A DNA stretch of 28,662 nucleotides, from positions 992 to 29,653 of the forward strand of contig AWNW01000021.1 of assembly GCA_000493945.1 (NCBI GenBank), given 5' to 3'. Source of the DNA: Candidatus Hydrogenedens terephthalaticus JGI OTU-1 (lineage in GTDB: Bacteria; Hydrogenedentota; Hydrogenedentia; Hydrogenedentales; Hydrogenedentaceae). Shown piece by piece: positions 1 to 9,379 of this stretch. How positions within the stretch are numbered: position 1 is the first letter of the stretch; the number at the start of each line of letters is the position of its first letter. The notes beneath the pieces were generated by a model. It was not told where the DNA came from. It worked only from the letters and a program-made list of their open reading frames with translations, and searched no databases. A program made the translations under genes and the position numbers.

Positions 1-40
1 AAATAAACTCTAAGTCCGTCATCTCTAAGTCCATTATCCT

Positions 41-137
41 CTATGTCTCTCTTTTACATGTGTCTTATAGTAAAGGATATGACTATCTATTAACAACGGC
101 GATCCACTATGTCTCTCTGTTATCTGTGCCTTATAGT
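41..137. repeat. Imperfect 31-bp direct repeat pair
   Basis: Positions 41-71 and 107-137 both begin CTATGTCTCTCT and end CTTATAGT, with about four mismatches over 31 bases. The copies start 66 bp apart and are separated by unrelated AT-rich sequence. No function is evident. They may belong to a dispersed repeat family or be remnants of a local duplication. Confidence 0.55.
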
Positions 138-289
138 TTTTGGAGAATTTTCTGTAATATTTGGGAGATATTGGATAGGGTTTTTGTGGCATAATAATAG
201 GAAGAACTATATAAAAATAGAATATTTTTTAATAAAGGTATTTGTTCAATTTGTTGCAATACATATTTTGTCAGTTGCTTGTAATTAAA

Positions 290-318
290 TTGCTGGTAAT
301 TTCTTAAAGTTTTATAAT
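290..318 (+). promoter_or_regulatory. Putative sigma70-type promoter of the peptidase gene
   Basis: A perfect TATAAT at 313-318 lies 17 bp downstream of TTGCTG at 290-295, which matches the -35 consensus only in its first half. Transcription would begin near 325, leaving a leader of about 33 nt before the GTG start. This is inferred from motif and spacing in AT-rich DNA, where chance matches are common. Confidence 0.4.
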
Positions 319-357
319 AGTGGTGTTTAATTTATGTTAAAAAAGGTTTGAAAAGTA

Positions 358-1917
358 GTGAAAAACTTCGTAATCTGTTTGTTAATTGTTATTTTTTTGA
401 TACTCAATGAATCTTTTGCTCAAAAGGTATCCTTGCCTGTATGGTATATTGTGCAGGTGAATATTAAAAATTTATCAGACCTGAATTATCTTGAGCAACA
501 GGGTTATTCTGTTGATTCCTTTGATGGCAAATATGCTCGTGTTTATATCCCGGAAACTGCTCTGGAAAAATTGCAAAGTGAAGGATTTGAATTACAAGTT
601 ATCGGAACAGACCCATTACCTTACTTAGAAAAAACACCTTCGGGTTATCACAACTATGCGGAATTGACACAGTTTTTGCAAGACCTTACCAGTACATATC
701 CGAATCTTACACGATTGATTTCATTAGGGCAATCGGTACAGGGTCGAGAGTTATGGGCGATTCATATTTCAGATAATCCGAATATAGAAGAAGATGAACC
801 GGAGTTTAAGTATATTTCTACAATACATGGAGATGAACCTGTAGGGACAGAACTATGCCTGTTTTTTGCGGAGTATCTGCTGCAAAACTATTCCACGAAT
901 ACAAGAATAAAGAATGTGGTTGATGAGGTCTCTATATGGATTGTCCCTTTAATGAATCCGGACGGGCGTGAGATGGTAACACGGAGAAATGCTAACAGTG
1001 TAGATTTAAACCGTTCTTTTCCCAATTATCCAACAGATTTTGATACTTTTTATTATGATGGGGGGAATTTGTCTATTGAAACACGCGAACCAGAGATTCA
1101 GCATATTATGCGCTGGTCATTAGAACATAATTTTAGTCTGTCTGCAAATTTTCATACCGGGGCATTGGTAGTTAATTATCCGTATGACAATGACGGTGGT
1201 CCCAGTGGTGTGGAAGCACCAACGCCGGACGATGCCCTTATGAAGTGGATAGCCACGCAATATGCTGTTCATAACTTATCTATGTACAACAGTACTCAAT
1301 TTCCCGGCGGGATAACCAATGGTGCGGCGTGGTATGTGATTACGGGGGGTATGCAAGACTGGAACTATCGCTTTACAGGATGTATTGAAATGACGATAGA
1401 ACTGTTCAATACGAAATTTCCAGCGGGCTCATGGATACCAACTATCTGGAATAATAATCGGGAATCTATGCTGTCGTATTTAGAATGTGTATTGCGTGGA
1501 GTGCGAGGGCTGGTATATGACCGTAAAACGGGGGAGCCTGTCTGGACGAAGGTGTTAGTGCAAGGTAACGCACAGCCGGTATTTTCTCATCCACGCGTGG
1601 GTAATTATCATCGGTTATTATTACCAGGTACATACAATCTTGCCTTCACGGCAACGGGATACATTCCTTATCGTGTAAATGGGGTTGAGGTTATTGATGG
1701 CTGGGCAACGCGTCGAGATGTTCCCCTGAGTGATGGGGATATTAATGTAGATGGTAAAGTAGACGATGAAGATGTAGACCTTGCTGTAAGGGTCATTCTG
1801 GGTATTACTCCGATTGAGGTGGATATAGATATAGACGGTAATGGACTGGGTGCGTCTGATATACAGGCAATAATCAACCAATCTCTATCCATGCCCATCG
1901 CCATCTTCCCGGAGTAG
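358..1917 (+). CDS. Secreted M14 zinc carboxypeptidase with dockerin-like tail
   Basis: An exported metallopeptidase expected to trim C-terminal residues from peptides outside the cytoplasm. Residues 1-21 form a signal peptide with a hydrophobic core ending near SFAQ. The M14 domain (about 95-380) shows the zinc pair HGDE (His157, Glu160), the third ligand His266 in NFHTG, the substrate-binding LNRSFP (Asn218, Arg219) and the catalytic Glu348 in MTIELF. This resembles the carboxypeptidase N/E subfamily. A regulatory-like beta domain follows (about 382-455), then two calcium-loop dockerin-type repeats (D461-x-N-x-D-G and D489-x-D-x-D-G). The GTG start is preferred because it yields the complete signal peptide; AAGG about 12 nt upstream is a weak ribosome site. 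A membrane glycosyltransferase gene follows after 18 bp. Family assignment is strong; the natural substrate and any cohesin partner are unknown. Confidence 0.88.
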   Translation: MKNFVICLLIVIFLILNESFAQKVSLPVWYIVQVNIKNLSDLNYLEQQGYSVDSFDGKYARVYIPETALEKLQSEGFELQVIGTDPLPYLEKTPSGYHNYAELTQFLQDLTSTYPNLTRLISLGQSVQGRELWAIHISDNPNIEEDEPEFKYISTIHGDEPVGTELCLFFAEYLLQNYSTNTRIKNVVDEVSIWIVPLMNPDGREMVTRRNANSVDLNRSFPNYPTDFDTFYYDGGNLSIETREPEIQHIMRWSLEHNFSLSANFHTGALVVNYPYDNDGGPSGVEAPTPDDALMKWIATQYAVHNLSMYNSTQFPGGITNGAAWYVITGGMQDWNYRFTGCIEMTIELFNTKFPAGSWIPTIWNNNRESMLSYLECVLRGVRGLVYDRKTGEPVWTKVLVQGNAQPVFSHPRVGNYHRLLLPGTYNLAFTATGYIPYRVNGVEVIDGWATRRDVPLSDGDINVDGKVDDEDVDLAVRVILGITPIEVDIDIDGNGLGASDIQAIINQSLSMPIAIFPE

Positions 1918-1935
1918 CGTTTTCTTGGAGATACT

Positions 1936-3534
1936 ATGTTTCATTTAAGTACCCATCTTTTTCAAAAAGAGAAAGTCATATATCGTATATTCTTAATTCT
2001 CCCTTTTATGTTTCTTCTTATTATTCTTTATTTTCATAAAACACGAATTCATGGCGATGCATCTATATATTTCACTTTTATTCGTGATTTTTTCCCAAAA
2101 CCCTTTGTTTATGGATATGAAGTAAAGCATGGTGCAACCTCCCCTCTCTGGGTAATATTGAATGCTATCCCATACTATTTATTAGGATTTGAAATGTGGT
2201 TAGTTTTTGCCACTTATTTGAATAAAATTCTTATTTTTTTAGGGACACTATTCAATATTCTTTTATGTGTTAGCAGAAAAAATTCCCTAATAGAAAAAGA
2301 AGAACAAATATTAGTTGTTAGTATTCCAATTCTTTTTTATGTTTTTGCCTATTCTCTTTTTATATCTTCCACACAGTTATACGAAACTGCTTTAACGGTT
2401 TTTGTTTCCGCATTTGCTCTATATTTGTTAAAATTAGGTTGGAAAAATACAGGTGTCTTTTTGGCAGGATGTTCCATTCTTGTTCGTCCAGAATATATTT
2501 TATTTTTTGTTATCACTGTTTTTTTTATTTCAGAAGATACAAAAAGATTCTGGAAGTATCTTCTTATAGGTATATCAAGTTTTGGGGTAGTTTATGGCTA
2601 TCTATTTGTAATGACGGGGTTTCTTTTGCCTTCTTCTATTTTAGGACGATTTGTCCGTTCATTGGAAAATAAAGATATTTCCTATATAGAGAAACTCTTA
2701 ATTTCCTTTGATGATTTATGGCAGTTTGCCCCTTCTTTGCTTTTTATAATAGCAATATTTATCCTTTTGTTTTTTCTAAACCTGCCTAAACTCGTTTTTG
2801 ACGATAAAATAAAAAATATCATGTTTCTTAGTAATGCTATCCTGACACTTATTTACTTTATTTTTCCCCCTATGAATTATTCCAGTAGATATTTAGTAAC
2901 ATTAATCCCTTTATTATCTCCATGGATTACAATGGAAGTAGTGAAATATTTTTCAAAATATGCAAAAATAGCGATTGTTGTTGTGTTATTTGCATTTTCG
3001 TTTGCTATATACCAACATTTCCAACTAAATAAGCCTGAAAACTATAAATATAGTTTTGACCGTATACTGGGAAATGATTTTGCCAAAATAGCACAAGAGT
3101 TAGGTATCAATGAAAAAAGTAAAATATTAATTTATGAAATACAGTTTCAATTCAATACACATGCCCAATTAATAAGTGCAGATGGTATTGTGGGTGGAGA
3201 AATTATCCCATGTTTGTTAAAAAAACAAGATGAAGAAGAGTTTATTAAACAATATCATATTGATTATATTGTTGTATCCAATGCCTTTCAGTATCGAAAT
3301 ATCTACCACGACACTTTCTTTTCACGAATTTTTAAGTTTGATTTGTCAAATCCTATCGGTTCTCAATATATCCTTTCGGATATTGTTCTTACAAAAGTTG
3401 CAACAAATCCTATACTATTAAATCCTGAATTGTATCAGATAAAAAATGGTATTCCTCTGTATAGTTCTAAGGATATTTTATGGAAACACCATTCATTATT
3501 GTGGAACTCTATTTACAGAGTAGAGAAAAACTAA
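1936..3534 (+). CDS. Multi-pass GT-C-type membrane glycosyltransferase (probable)
   Basis: A 532-residue polytopic inner-membrane protein with roughly ten hydrophobic helices and a soluble C-terminal part (about 370-532). After the first helix an acidic loop contains GDASIYFTFIRDF (Asp41, Asp51), followed by KHGATSPLW near residues 64-72. This resembles the 'DDAxIxxRYxxN...GExVEGYTSPLW' signature of AftB-like and other GT-C glycosyltransferases that use polyprenyl-phosphate sugars. I infer sugar transfer on the periplasmic face; donor and acceptor cannot be read. TTGGAG ends 5 nt before the ATG. The gene is probably co-transcribed with the peptidase and converges on the polysaccharide operon. 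Base composition is more AT-rich than that of the peptidase gene. Confidence 0.6.
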   Translation: MFHLSTHLFQKEKVIYRIFLILPFMFLLIILYFHKTRIHGDASIYFTFIRDFFPKPFVYGYEVKHGATSPLWVILNAIPYYLLGFEMWLVFATYLNKILIFLGTLFNILLCVSRKNSLIEKEEQILVVSIPILFYVFAYSLFISSTQLYETALTVFVSAFALYLLKLGWKNTGVFLAGCSILVRPEYILFFVITVFFISEDTKRFWKYLLIGISSFGVVYGYLFVMTGFLLPSSILGRFVRSLENKDISYIEKLLISFDDLWQFAPSLLFIIAIFILLFFLNLPKLVFDDKIKNIMFLSNAILTLIYFIFPPMNYSSRYLVTLIPLLSPWITMEVVKYFSKYAKIAIVVVLFAFSFAIYQHFQLNKPENYKYSFDRILGNDFAKIAQELGINEKSKILIYEIQFQFNTHAQLISADGIVGGEIIPCLLKKQDEEEFIKQYHIDYIVVSNAFQYRNIYHDTFFSRIFKFDLSNPIGSQYILSDIVLTKVATNPILLNPELYQIKNGIPLYSSKDILWKHHSLLWNSIYRVEKN

Positions 3535-3570
3535 TATTCACGGAAGTTGTAATGAAAGGAAAAGGTGAAG

Positions 3571-5703
3571 TTACTTTATAAGAAAGGTAATTTCTGTGGT
3601 TTGGAGTAATTCCGGGAGGGGAATAGGCCAATTAGGGTTTTTGCCCGTTATGGAATCGTGAAGGGCAAGGAGTTCTTCGAAATGTCCTTTCTGGCTGGTT
3701 CGTGTTTGTATTGCATTGATTTTCAGTCCATATCCTTTTAACGATTTGTAATCGTCCATTACAAGGGTTTTCCCATCAAAATGAACCTCCATGTATTCTT
3801 TACCGAATTCTGTGCTTCCTACAGAGAAGTATTCAAAACAAGCAACAGAACCATCTTGATATTTCAAAAGCACGATTTTGTTATCCGTAGGGCTGTATCG
3901 GTCTGTCGTTGGTGTTATAGATTCTACCGAGACACTTTCAATGGGACTTTTTGTAAGGAAGGAAATGGTGTCTATGATATGACATGCTTCACCAATAATC
4001 CGACCGCCTGTTTCAAAAACCCAATGGTCTGAAGGTAGAAGTCCTGCATTCATCCGATAATGAATAAGCAAAGGATTAATTCGCTTGTCTGTATGTTTTT
4101 TTATTTCTGTTAGATATTTACTAAAGCGGCGGTTAAAGCCGACGAACAATACGGGTTTTGATGTACCCCCTTGAGCATAAAAATCTTTAATCTTATCTAA
4201 TTCTTCTTGAGTTATAGCCAAAGGTTTTTCCACAAAAACATGTTTCCCTGCCTGTAATGCTTTCAGACAATATTCCGCATGAGAGTCGTGCCTTGTTGTT
4301 ATTAAAACGAGGTCTACCTGATTATCGTTTAATATCTCATCCAGATTAGTTGTGGTATACTTGGCTTGGTACTGTTCCGCCACAAATTTTGCCTGTTGTG
4401 CAGAACGGTCCATAGTAGCGTAAATGGAATATTTATCTTTGAGCCTTGCAAGGTTTGGCAAATGCATATTTGTTGCAAATCCCCCCGTGCCAATAACAGC
4501 AACATGAATAACAGATTTTTTTGTATAGTTCGTGTTTACATGAATTGCCTGTTGCGATGTATTGGGGAGTAAAGGTTTTTCTTCAGGGTTTCCATATTGA
4601 AGAAGCACGATGAGCGGTCGTGGTGTTTGTGAGGAAAGACACTCGAACGCATCTGCAATTTGTTCAATGGGGTATGTCTTTTCTATCAATGTGTCAAGTT
4701 TTACATGTTTGCTATGGATTAACCTCAAATATTCTTTCATATTTCTATTTTCTGTCCAGCGAACATAAGCGTATGGGTAATCAACCCCCTTTTCTTCGTA
4801 GTTTGTATCGTATCTACCCGGACCATAAGATGTAGAAATAAGAAAATCTAATTCTTTGGAATAGATGTCTTCTCGTTTAATTTCTGGACCTGACACACCT
4901 ACTAAAACAACCTTTCCCTTTTTTCGTGTCATACGAAAACATTGAGAGAGGGGTTCGTTTTGCTGGGTAGATGCCGTAAAAATAACAGCATCTGCGCCGT
5001 AACCATCACTCCAATTAAGGATTTTTTCAACATTGTTTTCATCGTTTGAATTAATAACCAATTCCGCTCCTAATTCTTTAGCAATATCCAAACGACGCGA
5101 GTCAATATCAATTACCGCTGTTCTTATACCGGAGGCAATGAGCATTTGTATTGTCAACAAGCCCAAAATACCTGCTCCGAAAACTACACCGAACTCACCC
5201 AATTGAAGGTTGGCTCGGCGTATGCCTTGTATGGCAATTCCCCCTAATGCTACTGTAGAGGCTTCTTCAAAAGATACTTCTTCCGGCAGCTTGACCACGA
5301 GATTCTCGGGAACAGTAACAAACTCTGCATGATGAGCATAACCTACACCTGCCGCAGCAACTTTATCCCCCGGTTGAAAACGACTAATTCCATCACCCAC
5401 GGCTATAACAATACCACTAATAGAATAACCGATAGGTGTGCCTGATTCTAATTTGTTTTTGACCTTTGCGTAAGCAACTGTAAAGCCTTCATCCCGCAGT
5501 ATATCTAACACTTTTTTTACTTTATCCGGTTGTTCCCATGCTCGCTGAATTAACGGTTTTTTACTGCGGGCAAGTCCACTTAATTCTGTTCCTGCTGAAA
5601 TACAACTGAAAATAACTTTTATAAGAATCATACCTTTGCCAACCTGAGGAGCAGGAACATCAATGGTTAATGCCTTGCCTTTTTTTATAATTCCCTGAAG
5701 CAT
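3571..5703 (-). CDS. Bi-domain oxidoreductase: MDR dehydrogenase fused to Gfo/Idh/MocA
   Basis: Two nucleotide-dependent oxidoreductases in one chain. The N-terminal half (about 1-370) is a medium-chain dehydrogenase/reductase with GFAGILG-type Rossmann glycines (FGAGILG near residue 176) but no structural-zinc cysteine cluster. The C-terminal half (about 400-710) is Gfo/Idh/MocA, with VIGTGGF (about 403-409) and the EKP motif (492-494). Fusions of this kind are common in extracellular polysaccharide gene clusters and probably act on a nucleotide sugar; the substrate is unknown. I chose the ATG at 5703 (710 aa) because GGAG lies 7 nt upstream, rather than an upstream TTG at 5715 that would overlap that ribosome site. 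It is the last gene of the six-gene minus-strand operon, 13 bp after the toroid gene. Confidence 0.82.
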   Translation of the reverse strand: MLQGIIKKGKALTIDVPAPQVGKGMILIKVIFSCISAGTELSGLARSKKPLIQRAWEQPDKVKKVLDILRDEGFTVAYAKVKNKLESGTPIGYSISGIVIAVGDGISRFQPGDKVAAAGVGYAHHAEFVTVPENLVVKLPEEVSFEEASTVALGGIAIQGIRRANLQLGEFGVVFGAGILGLLTIQMLIASGIRTAVIDIDSRRLDIAKELGAELVINSNDENNVEKILNWSDGYGADAVIFTASTQQNEPLSQCFRMTRKKGKVVLVGVSGPEIKREDIYSKELDFLISTSYGPGRYDTNYEEKGVDYPYAYVRWTENRNMKEYLRLIHSKHVKLDTLIEKTYPIEQIADAFECLSSQTPRPLIVLLQYGNPEEKPLLPNTSQQAIHVNTNYTKKSVIHVAVIGTGGFATNMHLPNLARLKDKYSIYATMDRSAQQAKFVAEQYQAKYTTTNLDEILNDNQVDLVLITTRHDSHAEYCLKALQAGKHVFVEKPLAITQEELDKIKDFYAQGGTSKPVLFVGFNRRFSKYLTEIKKHTDKRINPLLIHYRMNAGLLPSDHWVFETGGRIIGEACHIIDTISFLTKSPIESVSVESITPTTDRYSPTDNKIVLLKYQDGSVACFEYFSVGSTEFGKEYMEVHFDGKTLVMDDYKSLKGYGLKINAIQTRTSQKGHFEELLALHDSITGKNPNWPIPLPELLQTTEITFLIK

Positions 5704-5716
5704 GGTAATCTCCAAA

Positions 5717-7030
5717 TTATTGAATTTTTTCTGTAGAATTGCTATTTGATGTATTCTCCGCGGTAGTGGTGGGTTCCATCCAGCGTATGGTTTGCATTTT
5801 TAACCTCTCCACTCGTTCTTTAACTTGATAGAAACGGGAAAGGTATTCCGCAATAGCCCGAAACATCCATGCCACACCCCACCGCGGAAAGGTAATTTTA
5901 GATACAAAGAAGGGGTAACGCCGATAGTAAAGTTCTCCTGTTTTCAAGTTTCGCATGTGAAACCATGTCCACCGTAGAACGAATACCGCAAGAACATGTG
6001 CCGCCGGAATAACTTCTGCTAAAGTTGTAGGGCATAAAATTCCTTCTGCACAAGCATGTATATCCACAGGCCATTTCTTGTTTTCCGCAAAGTGGGGTTG
6101 ACCAAATTCTTCGAATAAAGTAGCGTAATATTGAAAGCCTTTTAAGATTTTTTCTTTAAGTGCTTCATTAGGTTCCAATTTGTAAATCTCATATAACGAC
6201 CTTAAAACAAACCCCGTATGATGATTATCTATGATTTTATGTAATTCTTTTTCCGAAGGGTCACCTTCTTCCCAGTAACCATAATACCAGGAACCATTTT
6301 CATTTTGTGCTTTAAGTGAAAATTCTAATGCAGGTTGCGCTATTTCCTTATATTTCTTTTCCCCGGTGATGTTAGAGAGATGGTAAAGATACTCAGTTAC
6401 AAGCAGGTTTGCATTATGCACCTTTCGAGGGTCTCCTTTAAGGGCATATCCGAAACATAGTTCCCCTTTCTTTGTCGTCCAACGGGGGAGTTCCTCCGTA
6501 AAAAATTCCGCAATTTGAAGGATTGCCGAAAGATATTGTTCTTCTTGTGTTGTTTGGTAAGCGGATAAAAAGGCTTGACCTGCAATGGCAGTAACAACGC
6601 TAACAGGGGTATTTGCGGGAACATGAACCCCTTTGCCCGTATAGGCAAAGGGATAGCCCCATGCCCAACCATCAATATTCGCTACCCGTTGAGAACGAAG
6701 CCACAAAAGGTGTTTTTCGGCTTGTTCCAAATGTCCTTGCTCAGGTTCAATTGCATGTAATCGTAAATAGCCCAATGCCATTAATGCATGGGCTTTGGGA
6801 TTCTCGGTTTTCTTCACACGCAAAAGCCATCGTGTAAACTTCGGGAATAATTCAGAATACCCAGAACTTAACTTGCGAAGTAATGGGACGGTTTGTAATG
6901 AGCGAAATAGGGGATGGTCTTTTACATCGAAACGGTCATAACCACATAAGCCATTCGTTTCTACCCATGTACCTAATTCTTCTATCCACTCCCACGCCAG
7001 AGCAACATCCGGATTATTCGTTTCTTTCAT
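5717..7030 (-). CDS. (alpha/alpha)6-toroid protein of a polysaccharide cluster
   Basis: A 437-residue soluble protein without signal peptide, rich in aromatic helical hairpins. NENGSWYYG (about 243-251) and DNHHTGFVLRSLYEI (about 268-282) are typical of six-hairpin proteins related to the C-terminal domain of glucuronyl C5-epimerase and to unsaturated glucuronyl hydrolases. Such proteins act on, or bind, uronic-acid-containing glycans. No catalytic residues can be assigned with certainty. AAAGGA ahead of the ATG overlaps the end of the preceding glycosyltransferase gene, and only 5 bp separate the two, so translation is probably coupled. The last 30 or so residues are polar and probably disordered. 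The fold call is moderate and the activity is unknown. Confidence 0.55.
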   Translation of the reverse strand: MKETNNPDVALAWEWIEELGTWVETNGLCGYDRFDVKDHPLFRSLQTVPLLRKLSSGYSELFPKFTRWLLRVKKTENPKAHALMALGYLRLHAIEPEQGHLEQAEKHLLWLRSQRVANIDGWAWGYPFAYTGKGVHVPANTPVSVVTAIAGQAFLSAYQTTQEEQYLSAILQIAEFFTEELPRWTTKKGELCFGYALKGDPRKVHNANLLVTEYLYHLSNITGEKKYKEIAQPALEFSLKAQNENGSWYYGYWEEGDPSEKELHKIIDNHHTGFVLRSLYEIYKLEPNEALKEKILKGFQYYATLFEEFGQPHFAENKKWPVDIHACAEGILCPTTLAEVIPAAHVLAVFVLRWTWFHMRNLKTGELYYRRYPFFVSKITFPRWGVAWMFRAIAEYLSRFYQVKERVERLKMQTIRWMEPTTTAENTSNSNSTEKIQ

Positions 7031-7035
7031 TTAAT

Positions 7036-8118
7036 TTATCCTTTTGAAATATCTAACAGGAATTCTTTCAATCGAGGATAGTTTGCTTCAAAGGAATATA
7101 ATTCTATAACGCGTTGTCGTGCTTTCCTTCCCATTTGCTCTCGTAGTTCGGGGTCGGTTATCAACTTTTCTAATCGGTCATACCATTCTTCCGATGTACG
7201 AGCAAAAAAACCATGAACACCATCTTCAATCACTTCCGCATTCATACCAACAGGTGAAATGACAACAGGCGTCCCAACACCCATGTATTGTAATGCCTTA
7301 AAAGCACATTTCCCTCGTGCTCGTGGTGTATCTATGAGTGGCATTAAACCAATATCGGGCTTTTGCAAGTATTCAAATTCCTTTTCGGATTTCCAGTTTT
7401 CAAATATGACATTAACTCCATCTATATTGTAATCCAAACCATTAGAAGCAATAAACAATTGTATTGGATATTTTTTTGATAATTCCCTTAAAGGTTCTTT
7501 TAGTATATCCAGATAACCTAAATTGGTATGCAATCCCGTCCAGCCTATAATTACTGGATTGTTGTGTTTAGGATACTCTTTCTTTGGCTGGTGTTTTTCC
7601 ATATCAATACATGTTGGAACGATAACAATTTTTTTTGCTTCCCATTGTTTTACATGTTCTTCCAGATAACGGTTACCAACAACGGCACCCGCACAGATAT
7701 TACACATTTTCTTTGCCCAATCAAAATCTACCAATTTCAGTGTCCAATTTTTTACAAATGCGGGCTTTTCCCAAACCGCATCATCAATGTCAAATACAAG
7801 GTTCTTTCTGAGCAAATAATAAATAATATACTCAAAAATCGGTGGTCCATATTTGAATATAGGACCTCTTAAAAATACAACATCGGCATTAAAAATGTAC
7901 CGCAGTTGTAACCAGCGATTTAACCACACGCAAAGCCAGTAAATTATCTTTTTATACTTGGGTTGATTCTCAAAATATTTTAAATAAAAATTCACAGAAG
8001 AATGTAAACAAACTACGCATTGATTTCCTTCTGCTTCTAACATATCTGCAAATTTTTGCACTCGATACCTTATTGCCGCAATCTTTTCCGTAGCATTTCC
8101 AAAAAAAACTATCTTCAT
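7036..8118 (-). CDS. GT4-family glycosyltransferase
   Basis: A cytoplasmic GT-B-fold glycosyltransferase of 360 residues, expected to transfer a sugar from a nucleotide donor to a growing glycan. The N-terminus MKIVFFGN begins the first Rossmann strand; FDIDDAVW (109-116) is typical of one GT4 subgroup. The donor-site region is GWTG (192-195) and KALQYMGVGTPVVISPVG (about 274-291). The glutamate normally found in the 'LEYM' position is Gln277, and the upstream member of the EX7E motif is also not evident, so donor chemistry may differ or the enzyme may be weakened. AGGA precedes the ATG by 8 nt. It sits 14 bp after the nucleotidylyltransferase and 5 bp before the toroid gene. Confidence 0.8.
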   Translation of the reverse strand: MKIVFFGNATEKIAAIRYRVQKFADMLEAEGNQCVVCLHSSVNFYLKYFENQPKYKKIIYWLCVWLNRWLQLRYIFNADVVFLRGPIFKYGPPIFEYIIYYLLRKNLVFDIDDAVWEKPAFVKNWTLKLVDFDWAKKMCNICAGAVVGNRYLEEHVKQWEAKKIVIVPTCIDMEKHQPKKEYPKHNNPVIIGWTGLHTNLGYLDILKEPLRELSKKYPIQLFIASNGLDYNIDGVNVIFENWKSEKEFEYLQKPDIGLMPLIDTPRARGKCAFKALQYMGVGTPVVISPVGMNAEVIEDGVHGFFARTSEEWYDRLEKLITDPELREQMGRKARQRVIELYSFEANYPRLKEFLLDISKG

Positions 8119-8132
8119 TTTTTTATCCTGTG

Positions 8133-9350
8133 TTAACCATTTTCATTTTCTTCACCGATAATGTCTCGTTCAACTACTTCGCCGGGGCGTGTAAAGGTAT
8201 TTGGCCACATTTTACGACCGGGATAAATGGCAGTTAATATTCCAGTGTGGACATTGTCTCCTAAAATAGCACCTAATTTTTTTAGTCCTGTTTCAATCAG
8301 GATACCATTCACAACAGATTTGGGTGCTTGCCCATCATGACGGACATTAGCGGTTACTGTTCCACATCCCAGATTAACCCCTTCACCCAAAATGCTATCA
8401 CCAACATAATTCTGATGAGGGGCATAAGCATGGTCAAACAAGATAGAATTTTTTATTTCGGAAGCCTGTCCAACCCGACAGTTATCCCCGATGGTTGTGT
8501 AAGGTCGTATCCAGCAGTTAGGACCTATTGTGCAGTTTTTCCCGATATAAGCAGGTCCTTCAATAAAACTACCCGAACGAACGATTGTCCCTTCATCAAC
8601 GAAAACTTTTCCCTCAATCCATGCTCCTGTCATCACCGTTCCTAAAATTTTGGGGTTTTCCATACGGTCCAACAAAAAAGCATTGGCTCGAAGCAAATCC
8701 CATGGATAACCAATAGGTAGCCAATATCCCTCCGCAGGCAATACCCAGAAACCACTTTGCTGAGCCATAGTTTGTATTGCAGAAGTAATTTCAATTTCTC
8801 CGCGTTCTGATAAAGGCGTTTTATGTAGAATAGGAAAAATATCCGGCGTAAATAGGTAGGCACCGATATTTGCGATATTAGAAAAAACGACTTTAGGTTT
8901 CTCCACAAGTTTCTTTACTTTATTGTCACTATCAAGTTCATATATCCCGTAATCTTTGGGATTTGGCACTTCTTTTACCAATGCAGAAGGTCGTTTTTGC
9001 TGGGCAAGATTTTTTAAGTCATTCGGGTCAAAAAGGTCATCTCCATTCATTGCCATAAATGGACCCTGAATCTCTTTTTCACACATTAATATGGCGTGTC
9101 CTGTTCCGCGTTGTTCTTCCTGAATAACATAAGTAATTTTTTTCCCCTTCCAGTTTTCTCCCAATCGTTTTTGTATCATTTCCTGACGATAACCAACAAC
9201 AAGAACAAACTCGTCAACAATAGGGTAAAGTCCTTCCAATTGAATTTCAATAATAGGTCGGTTTAATAAGGGAAGTAGGGGTTTAGGGCGGGTTACGGTA
9301 AGCGGATAAGTCCGTGTGCTTTTACCCGCACAAAGAATAATGGCTTTCAT
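8133..9350 (-). CDS. Bifunctional-type sugar-1-phosphate nucleotidylyltransferase / acyltransferase
   Basis: A 405-residue GlmU-like protein. The N-terminal GT-A domain (about 1-230) has AGKSTRTYPLTVTRPKPLLP (8-27), the RGTGHA nucleotide-recognition loop (81-86) and the metal-binding NGDD (102-105), so it should activate a sugar-1-phosphate with an NTP. From about residue 245 onward hexapeptide repeats form a left-handed beta-helix with GCGTVTANVRHDG, resembling the acetyl-CoA-binding tail of GlmU and of archaeal bifunctional homologues. It may make UDP-N-acetylglucosamine or another activated sugar; the sequence alone does not decide. It probably supplies donor to the GT4 enzyme encoded next. 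If a separate GlmU exists in the genome, this copy would be dedicated to the exopolysaccharide. Confidence 0.8.
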   Translation of the reverse strand: MKAIILCAGKSTRTYPLTVTRPKPLLPLLNRPIIEIQLEGLYPIVDEFVLVVGYRQEMIQKRLGENWKGKKITYVIQEEQRGTGHAILMCEKEIQGPFMAMNGDDLFDPNDLKNLAQQKRPSALVKEVPNPKDYGIYELDSDNKVKKLVEKPKVVFSNIANIGAYLFTPDIFPILHKTPLSERGEIEITSAIQTMAQQSGFWVLPAEGYWLPIGYPWDLLRANAFLLDRMENPKILGTVMTGAWIEGKVFVDEGTIVRSGSFIEGPAYIGKNCTIGPNCWIRPYTTIGDNCRVGQASEIKNSILFDHAYAPHQNYVGDSILGEGVNLGCGTVTANVRHDGQAPKSVVNGILIETGLKKLGAILGDNVHTGILTAIYPGRKMWPNTFTRPGEVVERDIIGEENENG

Positions 9351-9379
9351 GAATATAAATTACTCCTTTTTTGATACTT

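Larger units (their letters stand above)
1..357. other. Gene-free leader with degenerate direct repeats
   Basis: I see no convincing coding region here. The left part holds short direct repeats: CTCTAAGTCC at 8-17 and 23-32, followed by a related CTCTATGTCT at 39-48, and a longer 31-bp imperfect pair at 41-71 and 107-137. The right part is very AT-rich and contains the likely promoter of the peptidase gene. The window starts mid-sequence, so what lies upstream is unknown. Confidence 0.6.

Noticed and set aside
5704..5715. TTG start four codons upstream for the bi-domain oxidoreductase
   Set aside because: The ATG at 5703 has GGAG at proper distance; the TTG overlaps that ribosome site.
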